Source of the DNA: Thermoplasmatales archaeon UBA509
Lineage (GTDB): Archaea > Thermoplasmatota > Thermoplasmata > Thermoplasmatales > Thermoplasmataceae
Direction of reading: 5' to 3'
Assembly (NCBI GenBank): GCA_002498845.1
Contig: DAJC01000050.1
Location: 1-21,045, forward strand
Length of the DNA stretch: 21,045 nucleotides
Shown: positions 1 to 7,520 of the stretch, in pieces
Numbering within the stretch: position 1 is the stretch's first letter
Layout of the letters: the number at the start of each line of letters is the position of its first letter
Notes under the pieces: model-generated
Seen by the model: the letters and a program-made list of their open reading frames with translations, nothing else
The model's database searches: none
Told to the model about the DNA's origin: nothing
Made by a program: the position numbers and the translations under genes

Positions 1-51
1 CTCACAGTCCCATAGTTTGCTGTTCTTTCCCGGTTCCGAATAGCGGAGCAC
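1..51 (-). CDS. Possible 5' end of an unidentified gene (partial)
   Basis: A GTG codon at 51 opens a frame of 17 codons that runs without a stop to the window edge, reading VLRYSEPGKNSKLWDCE. A TATA-like element (gtatatac, about 70-77) is centred 24 bp upstream. That spacing gives a leaderless start, as for several other genes in this window. The peptide is too short to assign to a family. The frame could be open by chance, so the call rests mainly on the promoter spacing. Confidence 0.25.
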   Translation of the reverse strand, partial: MLRYSEPGKNSKLWDCE

Positions 52-134
52 CTGTATTTAATTTGAGGAGTATATACAGAACTTCATATTGCCATTATAC
101 AAAGCTAATCCATGAAATCGCAAACCAAATATGA

Positions 135-215
135 CGCCGCGGGAGAGATTCGAACTCCCGATCCACAAGGGAACCAGATCTCAAGTCTGGCGCCGTACCA
201 CTGGGCCACCGCGGC
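135..215 (-). tRNA. tRNA-Ser (anticodon UGA)
   Basis: The reverse complement folds as a class II tRNA. The acceptor pairs GCCGCGG with CCGCGGC, and the D arm is GCC/GGC around an AGTGGTA-type loop. The anticodon stem CCAGA/TCTGG encloses loop CTTGAGA, giving anticodon TGA. A 14-nt variable region can form a short TCC/GGA stem, and the T arm is GGGAG-TTCGAAT-CTCTC. The discriminator base is G, typical of serine rather than leucine tRNAs. The 3' CCA is not encoded. The gene lies about 31 bp downstream of rpl15e on the same strand, so it could be read by read-through. I see no intron. Confidence 0.93.
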
Positions 216-228
216 AAAGAAAAAAGTC
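216..228 (-). terminator. Oligo-T tract between rpl15e and tRNA-Ser
   Basis: On the minus strand, 31 bp separate the rpl15e stop from the tRNA 5' end. They contain a run of six T followed by CTTT, ending directly at the tRNA. Archaeal RNA polymerase terminates on such T runs, so this may be a partial terminator or a processing spacer. The assignment is inferred from base composition only. Confidence 0.35.
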
Positions 229-246
229 AGTGGAAATTTGTGGAGA

Positions 247-843
247 CTACCTTCTGAGCCTGCCGTTTGATCTTATGGATGGCCTGCTTTTGGAACTTCC
301 GCTTCTACCTGTCCTCAGGCCTCTTCCCTTGTATCCAGCCGAGGTAAGGCCTCTGTAGACTCTTCCCCTGTTCTGCGGTTCAGCAATCCAGGAAATAGAA
401 CTGTCCGTAACAATCTCCGGATGTGACCGGTCAACCATTATGACCTCATAATACTTGTAGAGTCCATCCTCTCCAACATAATATGAATTGAGAACTTCCA
501 TGTTGGGATATCTGTCAGCAGTTCTCTCCTCTGCAATCCACTGGATACTCTTCTTGGGGGTGAGTTTATTGTAGCCCATCCTTCTGGGCCTTCTTCCTCC
601 CATGATCTTGGGCTTGTTCCTTCCTCCTCTTCTCACTCTGGCCCTGACAACGATGAAACCGCCCTTGGCCTTATAGCCAAGTGCTCTTGCCCTGTCAAGC
701 CTTGTGGGTCTCTCTACCCTTTCAATTGAAGAACCGCTTCTCCAGGCGATCATTCTCTCTTTCTGCAACCCGTAGATCTCAGATTTCTTGAGATCCTTCC
801 AGGCATCCCTGACCATGCTGTATGTACTTTGAACATCTGGCAT
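247..843 (-). CDS. rpl15e: 50S ribosomal protein L15e
   Basis: A basic 198-residue protein matching the archaeal/eukaryotic L15e family along its whole length. Landmarks are [18 protein letters not shown] (about 45-62), [21 protein letters not shown] (split around 71-90), the [10 protein letters not shown] segment near 100, [17 protein letters not shown], and the C-terminal [19 protein letters not shown]15e is a 23S rRNA-binding protein of the large subunit, found in archaea and eukaryotes but not bacteria. The ATG at 843 has an AGAGGT Shine-Dalgarno about 9 nt upstream and a TATA box further up. In many archaea this gene neighbours the RNase P proteins; here the Pop5 gene is next door but divergent. 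Confidence 0.97.
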   Translation of the reverse strand: MPDVQSTYSMVRDAWKDLKKSEIYGLQKERMIAWRSGSSIERVERPTRLDRARALGYKAKGGFIVVRARVRRGGRNKPKIMGGRRPRRMGYNKLTPKKSIQWIAEERTADRYPNMEVLNSYYVGEDGLYKYYEVIMVDRSHPEIVTDSSISWIAEPQNRGRVYRGLTSAGYKGRGLRTGRSGSSKSRPSIRSNGRLRR

Positions 844-888
844 CTAAATCTTACCTCTAATTCTCGTGAATGAAGCTGTAGAGTATAA

Positions 889-900
889 GTCTATAAATAT
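889..900 (-). promoter_or_regulatory. TATA promoter of rpl15e
   Basis: The minus strand reads atatttatag centred near 896, about 53 nt before the rpl15e ATG. That predicts a transcription start near 871 and a leader of roughly 27 nt containing the AGAGGT ribosome-binding site. It is assigned by position and the TATA consensus. Confidence 0.55.
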
Positions 901-944
901 GTTATTGGCTTGGCAATAGTTCATGAATGTCTGGAGTCTCGACA

Positions 945-953
945 CTTAAATTA
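945..953 (+). promoter_or_regulatory. Weak TATA element of rnp2
   Basis: The element cttaaatta is centred at 949 and predicts a transcription start near 974. This leaves a leader of about 17 nt before the TTG at 991. The leader would contain AAAGGA (979-984), which supports starting rnp2 at 991 rather than at the earlier TTG (976). Confidence 0.4.
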
Positions 954-990
954 ACAACTCCGCCATAAGCCTCTGTTGAAAGGAAACCCA

Positions 991-1290
991 TTGAGAAAGC
1001 GATATGTTCTTGTAAGGATCGGCAACCTCCAGAAGAGGGTCTCTTTCATTGACAGGGAGCTGTACCGCCTGTTCCGCGCTAAGAGGAAATATATGGAAGG
1101 GAATTACGCAATTTATCTCACTGATCAGTTCACGATGGGCCCTTTTGTTTCCTATTTCAACCAGAAAATCAATGAGGCCGAAACCCTCTATGTGAGCGGA
1201 ACCATAAGGAAATGCAGGAAAGTTATTTCCAGGCTTCCTGCTGAATCGACGGGACCTGCAGAGAAATCAGCCTTTCTTGAGAACAGATAA
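991..1290 (+). CDS. rnp2: Ribonuclease P protein component 2 (Pop5 family)
   Basis: About 99 residues from a TTG at 991; an in-frame TTG at 976 would add five residues. The AAAGGA motif lies 6 nt before 991 and favours that start. The N-terminus MRKRYVLVRI and the late motif VSGTIRKCRKVI are hallmarks of archaeal Pop5, a protein subunit of the RNA-based RNase P that trims tRNA 5' ends. The middle is divergent, so the call depends on those two motifs plus the neighbourhood: archaeal Pop5 genes commonly sit beside rpl15e. The gene is divergent from rpl15e, and its 3' end overlaps the convergent rfcL by 24 bp. Confidence 0.75.
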   Translation: MRKRYVLVRIGNLQKRVSFIDRELYRLFRAKRKYMEGNYAIYLTDQFTMGPFVSYFNQKINEAETLYVSGTIRKCRKVISRLPAESTGPAEKSAFLENR

Positions 1291-2547
1291 TTCCTTCTCG
1301 CTCAGGTTGAGCTGTTTTTCAAGCATCGCCGAAAATTCCTTTCGTTTGAGCATTTCACCATAGAACCATAAATTTCCGGAAATCCTCATTCTTCCGCTAT
1401 GTGTGAATCTTGCAAGCTTTGCTGTGGCAAACTTCCTCCCTTCCCTGCTTTCCCTCAGCCTGGACATTTTCATTATGTATGACGGGAACTCATACTTCAC
1501 ATATTTCTCATTGCGGTGCACTATTCCGGTTGAAACGCCTGCGGCTATCTCCTCCGCATATCCCTTGTATGCATAGTGCTGCTTCTTTATGACCCTTCCC
1601 ACAAATACGTCTGCAATGGAGAGAATATCATATGCATGGTCAAGGTCCGCTGCATCCTTTGCCTCCATGGGAAGATTTTTGTCAAGCCACATAAGATAGT
1701 CTTCCGTTGTGAAGTCTTTGTCCATGAGGTCCCTTAGGATACCCTCATAGTCACCCTCCTTGAAGGTTGCGTGCATGACGTCGTATATGCCGGAGGGAGC
1801 ATCCCTGATTGAAGGCTGGCCAACAGCCTCAGGGTCATCCCTGTATGCCATCATGCTCACAGCATCGTTTATGATTGCCCTGAGATCATCTCGGTTTCGT
1901 TCTATCAGTGCGTCCACTATCTCAGGCCGAAACTGCAGCCCCTCGCTCTGGGCGATGAAAATGAGCCTCTCGGTCAGTTTGTGCCGGAAGCTCCTGAAAT
2001 CGAGATCGTTCTTCTTCCTGAACTGCCTGAACTCTATGGCAAGACAGTTGTTTATGATCTCCTTGGCTGCATTTTTGCGCCTGAATCCGTAGAAATCATT
2101 CATGGTCAGGATTATAGGATTCCTGGTGCTCCTGATAACCCTGGCAAGCTCTGTTATCCCTCCGGAATCCCCGCCGGTCTCCCTGCTCCTGCCCTCGAAT
2201 ATGTTGTCAGCCTCGTCAATGAGGATTATCTTGTTGAACCCTGCCGCATGATCTGCCATAAGGGTGAGATCTGAATACTGTGATCCCATCATGGCCACCC
2301 TCTTCATGGCATCGGAATTTCTCGTTTCCGAGGCATTCATCTCAATTAATGGAACACCTGATTCTTTTGCCAGGGCAAGGGCCGTGGTGGTTTTTCCGGA
2401 TCCCGGGGGGCCATAAAGTATCAGCCCCTTCTTTGTGGGGGTCCCCTCATTCCACAGTTTCAGCCAGTTCCTGATATCAGCAAGTATCCTCTGGCTGATG
2501 ATGAGATCCGATACTGATTCAGCCCTGTATTTCTCTGCTATGTTCAT
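1267..2547 (-). CDS. rfcL: Replication factor C large subunit (clamp loader)
   Basis: A 426-residue AAA+ ATPase. It has Walker A GPPGSGKT (46-53), Walker B IILIDEAD (107-114), sensor-1-like ILTMND, and the family-typical N-terminus MNIAEKYRAESVSDLI. RfcL joins four RfcS subunits to load the PCNA sliding clamp onto primed DNA. Length is within the usual range for archaeal RfcL without the long acidic tail. The C-terminus ends NLSEKELSVLKKG and shows no recognisable PCNA-interacting QxxhxxFF motif. It is the distal gene of a minus-strand operon, with its ATG one base after the stop of the tRNA-binding protein gene. Its 3' end overlaps rnp2 by 24 bp in convergent orientation. Confidence 0.95.
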   Translation of the reverse strand: MNIAEKYRAESVSDLIISQRILADIRNWLKLWNEGTPTKKGLILYGPPGSGKTTTALALAKESGVPLIEMNASETRNSDAMKRVAMMGSQYSDLTLMADHAAGFNKIILIDEADNIFEGRSRETGGDSGGITELARVIRSTRNPIILTMNDFYGFRRKNAAKEIINNCLAIEFRQFRKKNDLDFRSFRHKLTERLIFIAQSEGLQFRPEIVDALIERNRDDLRAIINDAVSMMAYRDDPEAVGQPSIRDAPSGIYDVMHATFKEGDYEGILRDLMDKDFTTEDYLMWLDKNLPMEAKDAADLDHAYDILSIADVFVGRVIKKQHYAYKGYAEEIAAGVSTGIVHRNEKYVKYEFPSYIMKMSRLRESREGRKFATAKLARFTHSGRMRISGNLWFYGEMLKRKEFSAMLEKQLNLSEKELSVLKKG

Positions 2548-2548
2548 T

Positions 2549-2887
2549 CTATGACACTCTCAGGCCAGGTGGCGATTCTCTGTCGGTGGTCAGCAGGGAC
2601 AGGAAATCATCCTTCTCCACCGCCAGGAGCATGCCCTGGCTTTCCAGGCCCATGAATGTGGCCTTCTTCAGGTTAGTGACCACAACTATGGTTTTTCCAA
2701 CCATTTCCTCCGGGCTGTAAAACTCAGATATGCTGGATATGATCTGCCTCTTCTCCTCCCCAAGATCCACAACAATCCTGAGAAGGCTCCTGGAGCGTGG
2801 CACCTTCTCGCACTCAACAACCTTGCCGGTCCGGAACTCTATCTTCCTGAAATCTTCTATGCCGATCTCCTCGCTCACCCGGTTCAC
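2549..2887 (-). CDS. OB-fold tRNA-binding domain protein (MetRS C-terminal / CsaA-like)
   Basis: A free-standing 112-residue tRNA-binding OB fold. Residues from about 10 read IEDFRKIEFRTGKVVECEKV and lead into VDLGEEKRQIISSI, SPEEMVGKTIVVVTNLKK and the signature MGLESQGMLLA. The same domain is fused to the C-terminus of many methionyl-tRNA synthetases or occurs as a separate protein that binds tRNA in trans. The GTG at 2887 directly follows the acyl-CoA dehydrogenase stop, but its AAGGAG is only 3 nt away. The GTG at 2878 has AGGTGA 5 nt upstream and may be the true start, shortening the protein by three residues. The gene is the middle one of the acd - tRNA-binding - rfcL operon. Confidence 0.88.
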   Translation of the reverse strand: MNRVSEEIGIEDFRKIEFRTGKVVECEKVPRSRSLLRIVVDLGEEKRQIISSISEFYSPEEMVGKTIVVVTNLKKATFMGLESQGMLLAVEKDDFLSLLTTDRESPPGLRVS

Positions 2888-4081
2888 CTACTCCTTGAAG
2901 AACTCCTTTCCAAGGCTTTCCCTGGCTATGATCATCTTCATTATTTCCCGTGATCCTTCAGCAAGCATGAAGGACCTGACGCCCCTCAGGGCAAGCTCCT
3001 GCGGATTGTATTTTGTGTAGCCATATGCTCCATGCCACTGGAGTGCATCGTTGATGGCATCGAAAGACCATATGGTGGCCAGCAGCTTAGCCGTGGCAAC
3101 TTCCCGGCTCACCTCGAATCTTGTGAATTTTTTGTATTTCTGCTCCTGGTCATACATCCACAGTGCCTTGAAACCAAGGGTCCTGGCAGCCTCCATCCTC
3201 GCCATGTGGTCGGCGAGCTGGAACTGGAGACCCTGATATTTGCCGATGGGCTGGCCGAAAGCCTTTCTTGTCTTCATGTATTCAATCCCATTGTTCAGGC
3301 ATGTCATTGCTGTGGAGACGGACATCACTGCAATCAGGGACCTTGCGAACTCGAACCCCTCGTGGACGATCTTGAATCCCTGGTTCACCTTTCCAAGGAT
3401 AAACTTCTCGTTGATCCTGTAATCCCTGAAATTCAAGGCTCCCCATGTTGATCCCTCCCTTCCCATTTCCTCAAGGTTGGTGATTTCGATATGATCCTTG
3501 CTGTCAGGTGTGTAGAAAAGCGTCACTCCTGAGGTGCCCTTATCCGGGGCGGTCTTTGCAACTGTGACATACCCTCCGCCCATGTCCCTGACATCCCTCA
3601 CCAGGCTGATAAATGACTTTTCTCCATTGATTATGTAGTCGCTGCCGGATCTTGTAGCAGTTGTTGTCATTGACCCAATGTCGGATCCAAAATTGGGCTC
3701 CGTGGATGCTATTGCTGTTATGATTTCACCCTTTGCCATCTTTGGCAGGAACTCCTGGGCAACATCGCTGCCAGAATATTTTGATACAAGGTAAGACCAC
3801 GCATTGTGGACGAGAAACATCACGGGAATGGACATTGTGGGATCAGCTGCAGCAATCTCTTCAGCAACTATACCTGTGGTAACGGCATCTGCACCCATCC
3901 CACCGTACTTTTCCGGGACGGTCATGCCCAGAACACCCAGCTTTTTCATTCCAGATATGATTTCCTGTGGGATCCTGCGCTTTGCCACCATTTCCTGAAT
4001 GCGCGGCGCAATTTCTTTCTGGGCAAACTGCCTTGCCGAACTCCTGATTATATCCTGCTCCTCAGTGAAGTTAAAGTCCAT
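2888..4081 (-). CDS. Acyl-CoA dehydrogenase
   Basis: A 397-residue FAD flavoenzyme of the acyl-CoA dehydrogenase family, which oxidises acyl-CoA to trans-2-enoyl-CoA in fatty- or amino-acid breakdown. Visible are the N-terminal helical domain (MDFNFTEEQDIIRSSARQFA), the middle beta domain with TEPNFGSDIGSM and INGEKSFIS, and the C-terminal helices with TRKAFGQPIGKYQGLQFQLADH and WHGAYGY. Glu375 in LAEGSREI sits where medium-chain enzymes carry the catalytic base, so the protein should be active. Substrate chain length cannot be read from sequence. A TATA element at about 4109-4118 (minus strand) leaves a leader of roughly 8 nt. It is the first gene of the operon ending in rfcL, an odd metabolic partner for a clamp loader. 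Confidence 0.95.
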   Translation of the reverse strand: MDFNFTEEQDIIRSSARQFAQKEIAPRIQEMVAKRRIPQEIISGMKKLGVLGMTVPEKYGGMGADAVTTGIVAEEIAAADPTMSIPVMFLVHNAWSYLVSKYSGSDVAQEFLPKMAKGEIITAIASTEPNFGSDIGSMTTTATRSGSDYIINGEKSFISLVRDVRDMGGGYVTVAKTAPDKGTSGVTLFYTPDSKDHIEITNLEEMGREGSTWGALNFRDYRINEKFILGKVNQGFKIVHEGFEFARSLIAVMSVSTAMTCLNNGIEYMKTRKAFGQPIGKYQGLQFQLADHMARMEAARTLGFKALWMYDQEQKYKKFTRFEVSREVATAKLLATIWSFDAINDALQWHGAYGYTKYNPQELALRGVRSFMLAEGSREIMKMIIARESLGKEFFKE

Positions 4082-4339
4082 ATTATTACCATCTGACTAT
4101 GTCTTTGCAATATAAGTTAATTATTGAATCATTCCCAGCGGGAAATATGCATGGGGAAGGAAAATAAACGCAGGAAGCCACGGGGGTGCTACATGATTGC
4201 ACTGGAATGTTCCCGAATGAGTATATTCATCCCGCAGACCATATCGGATCAGGAGGCGGAAATGACCGCCTGTGCCGGCATCATTCGCATGAACAGAAAT
4301 ATAGGGAAACTCCAGGTAAAGTTAGCCACATCCGGTCTA
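4082..4339. other. Intergenic stretch, no convincing gene
   Basis: These 258 bp separate the acyl-CoA dehydrogenase start from the taw1 stop. The right part of this view holds the acd promoter (minus-strand TATA about 4109-4118). A short inverted repeat, aggcgg-aaatga-ccgcct (4254-4271), could form a 6-bp hairpin in the taw1 3' region, but no T tract follows it. An open frame on the plus strand exists but is not protein-like. Confidence 0.5.
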
Positions 4340-5278
4340 TCAGATTGCTGAAAAATCTATTTTTGCCCTGGACGGATCTTTTGCCAGAAGCGTGACCCTG
4401 CTATCCCTTCTCTCACCGGCAAATTCGTATCCCAGCATTGATCCAAGAGCCCTGCTGAATTCCACCACATAATCATGGGAAGGCATATTCTCAATTCCTA
4501 GCCGGGTAATGGACTGTCCCACATGTACATAGCCCTTTGACTCGATGAAGTCCGGGCTGGCTATGCTGTCAAGCTTCGCGTATTCTTCCAGGTACGGCAT
4601 ATTGACATCCTTAACCAGGGTGTGCCTTATGACCTTCCTGGTATCAAGCGAAGGCAGTAGCTCCAGCGTTCTGAGGAAGTTTTCCCATGCATTGCCGATG
4701 GCCGGATTCAGCACGTCGTGAAAAATCTGCTTTGTGGGGCCGGCAGTGGTGACGTAAAGCTGGGTGGGCAGAGGGTCAAGTTTCTCCAGGACCATGGGAA
4801 GAGTGCCGTTTGTTACAAGGAATGTGGAAATCCCTCTCTTTCTGGCGAGAGCTATGAATTCACCAAGCCTGGAGTAGAGTGTTGGCTCTCCGGTAAGGGA
4901 GATGGCAATGTGTTTTGGGTTGTCAGCTTCATTCCACTTCTCTTCAGTGACCTTTGGATTCCCCTTGAATCCGGTCAGAAGCTTCCTGTGTGCCTTTATT
5001 GATTCTTCCAGGATGAATTCAGGGTCATCCTCATCGGATATGTGCATGCTGTCAAATCCCTGGAATCTCCAGCAGAATGAGCAGTTCTCGGTGCAGGAGT
5101 TCAGGGCAGGTGTCATCTGCACGCACTGATGCGATTTTATTCCGTAGAAATCGCCCTTGTAGCATCCCCTGCCGCCGGTGATTTCGCTCTTTGTCCAGTG
5201 GCAGACCTTTACGGCTGAGTGTTTTCCCACAAGCCCATACTGCTGTTTCTTGTAAATTTGAGTGTAAGCGTTTTCCAC
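4340..5278 (-). CDS. taw1: 4-demethylwyosine synthase, radical SAM (Taw1/TYW1)
   Basis: A 312-residue radical SAM enzyme that condenses pyruvate-derived carbons with N1-methylguanosine-37 of tRNA-Phe to form the tricyclic base of wyosine. Cys62, Cys66 and Cys69 in CTENCSFCW are the CX3CX2C ligands of the radical SAM cluster. Cys26, Cys39 and Cys52 fit the second iron-sulphur cluster, with spacing matching the Methanocaldococcus enzyme. ISLTGEPTLYSRLGEF and TNGTLP are further family motifs. The start is GTG at 5278. A TATA element lies about 24 bp upstream, so the message is probably leaderless. The protein is cytosolic and oxygen-sensitive by family. Confidence 0.95.
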   Translation of the reverse strand: MENAYTQIYKKQQYGLVGKHSAVKVCHWTKSEITGGRGCYKGDFYGIKSHQCVQMTPALNSCTENCSFCWRFQGFDSMHISDEDDPEFILEESIKAHRKLLTGFKGNPKVTEEKWNEADNPKHIAISLTGEPTLYSRLGEFIALARKRGISTFLVTNGTLPMVLEKLDPLPTQLYVTTAGPTKQIFHDVLNPAIGNAWENFLRTLELLPSLDTRKVIRHTLVKDVNMPYLEEYAKLDSIASPDFIESKGYVHVGQSITRLGIENMPSHDYVVEFSRALGSMLGYEFAGERRDSRVTLLAKDPSRAKIDFSAI

Positions 5279-5290
5279 GACGCAACAGAT

Positions 5291-5306
5291 ATAATTATTA
5301 TATAAT
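5291..5306 (-). promoter_or_regulatory. TATA promoter of taw1
   Basis: The A/T-rich stretch contains attatataat on the minus strand, centred near 5302. It sits about 24 bp before the GTG at 5278. This spacing predicts initiation at or next to the start codon, with no leader. Confidence 0.55.
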
Positions 5307-5370
5307 CTTTGTTAAACGACAGAGGATACTCATGGAATCAGAAAAATGAGAAAACTCAATGGGATATGTT

Positions 5371-5393
5371 AAATTTATAAAATGGAAAAATGG
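5371..5393 (-). terminator. T-rich tract after thsB
   Basis: Directly after the thsB stop the minus strand carries T-rich runs (atttttcc, then attttataaattt) with no GC-rich stem. This is the usual form of archaeal factor-independent termination. The assignment is by composition and position only. Confidence 0.4.
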
Positions 5394-5395
5394 GT

Positions 5396-7024
5396 TTAAT
5401 CGGAGTCTCCGCCTGGTCCGGGACCGCCGCTTGGTGGTGCTCCGCCCTTTGATCCTTTCGTGGCGATCACATCATCTATCCTGAGGATCATCACGGCGGC
5501 ATCTGTGGCAGCCTCTATGGCCTGTTTGCCCACTCTGATTGGCTCTATAACGCCCACTTTCTCCATGTCCTCTACATTGCCGGTGAACACGTTGACTCCT
5601 GCTGTCTTGTTTCCCTTGGCGTGCTCATTCCTTATCTTTATGAGTATGTCTATGGCATCAAGCCCGGCGTTTTCTGAGAGAGCCCTGGGGATCTCCTCCA
5701 TTGCATTGGCGAATTTCTCTATTGCAAGCTGCTGTCTCCCTCCAACCTTTGATGCATACTCCCTGAGCTTCAGGGCTATTTCTGAGGCAGCAGAGCCGCC
5801 TCCAGCAACATAAGCTCCGTCTTCAACAGCCGCAGCAACAACATGGAGTGAATCCGTTATTGATCTCTCTATTTCGTCAACAACATGCTCTGTGCCGCCT
5901 CTGACCAGTATGCTCACGGCCTTTGGATTCTTGCAGCCGGTCACGAATGTAAGGTAATCGTCTCCGATCTTCACCTGCTCAACCATTTCGGCGGCCCCCA
6001 GGTCCTGATCCGACAGTTCTTCGATTGAGGATACTATGGCGGCTCCGGTTGCCTTTGAGAGCTTCTCCACGTCGCTTTTCTTGACTCTCCTGACTGCATA
6101 TATGCCTTCCTTGGAAAGGTAGTGCTGTGCAAGATCGTCTATTCCCTTCTGGGTGATGAGGACATTTGCACCGGATTTCTTGACCTTCTGCACCATATCC
6201 TTGAGCAGCCCCTCTTCCTGAGAAAGGAATTTCTGGATCATGGATGGATCGTCAATCCTTATGTTGGTGTCGAACTCTGGCTTCTTTATCTCAAGTGCAG
6301 CATCCAGTAGCGCGATCTTTGCATTCTTGACGAAGTTTGGCATTCCGGGGTGAACCTTCTCCTTGTCAACGATTATACCATAGATGAGCTGCGTGTCGTC
6401 AATGTCTCCACCCTGTTTCTTGACAACCTGTATGTTGTCGAAATCCACGGTGTAGTTATTGTCCCTCTTCTCTGCAACTGCCTTTATGGCATCCACGGAT
6501 ATGTCTGAAAGGAGATCCTTGCTTGATGAGGCACTCTTGCTGCTGAGTGATGTGCCTGCCATCTTCTTCAGGAGTTCCTTGTCGGTGAACTTCACTGGCT
6601 TGGATATGTCGTCCAGTATCTTCTTGGACTGGTCTGCTGCCATCCTGTATCCTGATGATATAACAGTGGGGTGCACATTCTGGTTAATAAGGCTCTCTGC
6701 TTCCTGCAGAAGTGCGCCAGCCACGATGACTGCGGTTGTGGTACCGTCGCCCACAAAGGAATCCTGTGTCTTGGAAACCTCAACCATCATCTTGGCTGCA
6801 GGATGCTCAACATCCATTTCCTTGAGTATGGTTACACCGTCATTGGTGATCACAATATCGCCAAGTGAATCCACCAGCATCTTGTCCATTCCCCTGGGGC
6901 CAAGGCTTGACCTTACCGCACTGGCGATGCTCTTTGCGGCGTCAATATTGTTCTTCATGGCGTCCTTGCCCGTCTCTCTTTTTGACCCTTCCTTTAATAT
7001 GAATATTGGTTGTCCACCTATCAT
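5396..7024 (-). CDS. thsB: Thermosome subunit beta (group II chaperonin)
   Basis: A 542-residue subunit of the archaeal CCT-like chaperonin, an ATP-driven double ring that folds proteins and is abundant under heat stress. The N-terminus MIGGQPIFILKEGSKRE and the block SLGPRGMDKMLVDSLGDI follow the Thermoplasma beta subunit rather than alpha. The ATPase motifs GDGTTTAVI (about 93-101), ITNDGVTILKEMD and GGG near 411 are intact. The C-terminus ends in a flexible GGAPPSGGPGPGG tail, like the Gly-rich tails that project into the ring cavity. The ATG at 7024 has GAGGT about 5 nt upstream, and a TATA box lies 34 bp upstream. No alpha subunit gene lies in the window. Confidence 0.97.
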   Translation of the reverse strand: MIGGQPIFILKEGSKRETGKDAMKNNIDAAKSIASAVRSSLGPRGMDKMLVDSLGDIVITNDGVTILKEMDVEHPAAKMMVEVSKTQDSFVGDGTTTAVIVAGALLQEAESLINQNVHPTVISSGYRMAADQSKKILDDISKPVKFTDKELLKKMAGTSLSSKSASSSKDLLSDISVDAIKAVAEKRDNNYTVDFDNIQVVKKQGGDIDDTQLIYGIIVDKEKVHPGMPNFVKNAKIALLDAALEIKKPEFDTNIRIDDPSMIQKFLSQEEGLLKDMVQKVKKSGANVLITQKGIDDLAQHYLSKEGIYAVRRVKKSDVEKLSKATGAAIVSSIEELSDQDLGAAEMVEQVKIGDDYLTFVTGCKNPKAVSILVRGGTEHVVDEIERSITDSLHVVAAAVEDGAYVAGGGSAASEIALKLREYASKVGGRQQLAIEKFANAMEEIPRALSENAGLDAIDILIKIRNEHAKGNKTAGVNVFTGNVEDMEKVGVIEPIRVGKQAIEAATDAAVMILRIDDVIATKGSKGGAPPSGGPGPGGDSD

Positions 7025-7049
7025 AATGACCTCAGACTAGTAAAAATAA

Positions 7050-7077
7050 ACTTCTATATAACTATTTCCAATCCGGC
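7050..7077 (-). promoter_or_regulatory. Promoter region of thsB with flanking inverted repeat
   Basis: On the minus strand a purine-rich BRE-like ggaaata precedes gttatatag (TATA centred near 7058). This predicts transcription from about 7033 and a short leader with the GAGGT site. Immediately upstream lies one arm of a 9-bp inverted repeat (7069-7077) whose partner is at 7109-7117. It is a possible regulator site, but no regulator is identified. Confidence 0.5.
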
Positions 7078-7225
7078 CTCATGTCGGCGGCATTCCAACA
7101 GGCACGATGCCGGATTGCAATTACGCTATTTCACCTGGAACAGGATATGATTGAGTTGATGGTTCCACAAGCAGACTGCCATATCATATGAGAACAGGTT
7201 TTATGCATGCATGGCATTTCTCACC

Positions 7226-7516
7226 ATGATTCAGGCAGAATCTGTGGAGATAGGCGGGAAAAGTTTTGAATTTATGCGAATGGCCATGGGCACTGCTCCG
7301 CTGCTGGTGCTGAAGGGAAGCCAAGGGTTTGTGATGTGCGGATACCTCAACCTTGAAGCTGCCAACAAGCTGGGTGATGTTGCAGTACGTGTTACGGGGG
7401 TTTCCGACCTCAGGTCCATGACCGAGAGCAAGGTAGCGGGCGTCTCTGAGAAAGCCTCAGCCATGGGCATAAGAGAGGGACAGAAGGTATCAGAAATCCT
7501 AGGGCTTCTGGCGTAA
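7226..7516 (+). CDS. DUF1805 family protein
   Basis: A small protein of 96 residues if started at the ATG at 7226; the upstream in-frame ATG at 7211 adds five residues. The 7226 start is preferred because a TATA-like gttttatgc is centred 24 bp before it and the family begins close to this point (MIQAESVEIGGKSFEF). Family features are the hydrophobic APLLVLKG strand, MCGYLNLEAANKLGDVAVRVTGV (given here in part) and VSEKASAMGIREGQKV near the end. DUF1805 (YunC-like) proteins have a small alpha/beta fold and no established enzymatic role. The Nudix gene follows after 4 bp in the same transcript. Confidence 0.75.
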   Translation: MIQAESVEIGGKSFEFMRMAMGTAPLLVLKGSQGFVMCGYLNLEAANKLGDVAVRVTGVSDLRSMTESKVAGVSEKASAMGIREGQKVSEILGLLA

Positions 7517-7520
7517 AGCC

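Noticed and set aside
4254..4271. Six-bp hairpin aggcgg/ccgcct as a taw1 terminator
   Set aside because: It lies about 70 bp past the stop, has no following T tract on the minus strand, and archaeal termination does not normally need such a stem.
4124..4351. Plus-strand open frame of up to 75 codons in the acd-taw1 gap
   Set aside because: No Shine-Dalgarno or well-spaced TATA for its possible starts, mixed composition with scattered Met and Cys, and its 3' end runs into taw1; it looks like a chance frame.
6459..7040. 193-codon frame on the plus strand opposite thsB
   Set aside because: It is antisense to a certain thermosome gene and its Ser/Leu-rich translation is the usual shadow of a conserved coding strand.
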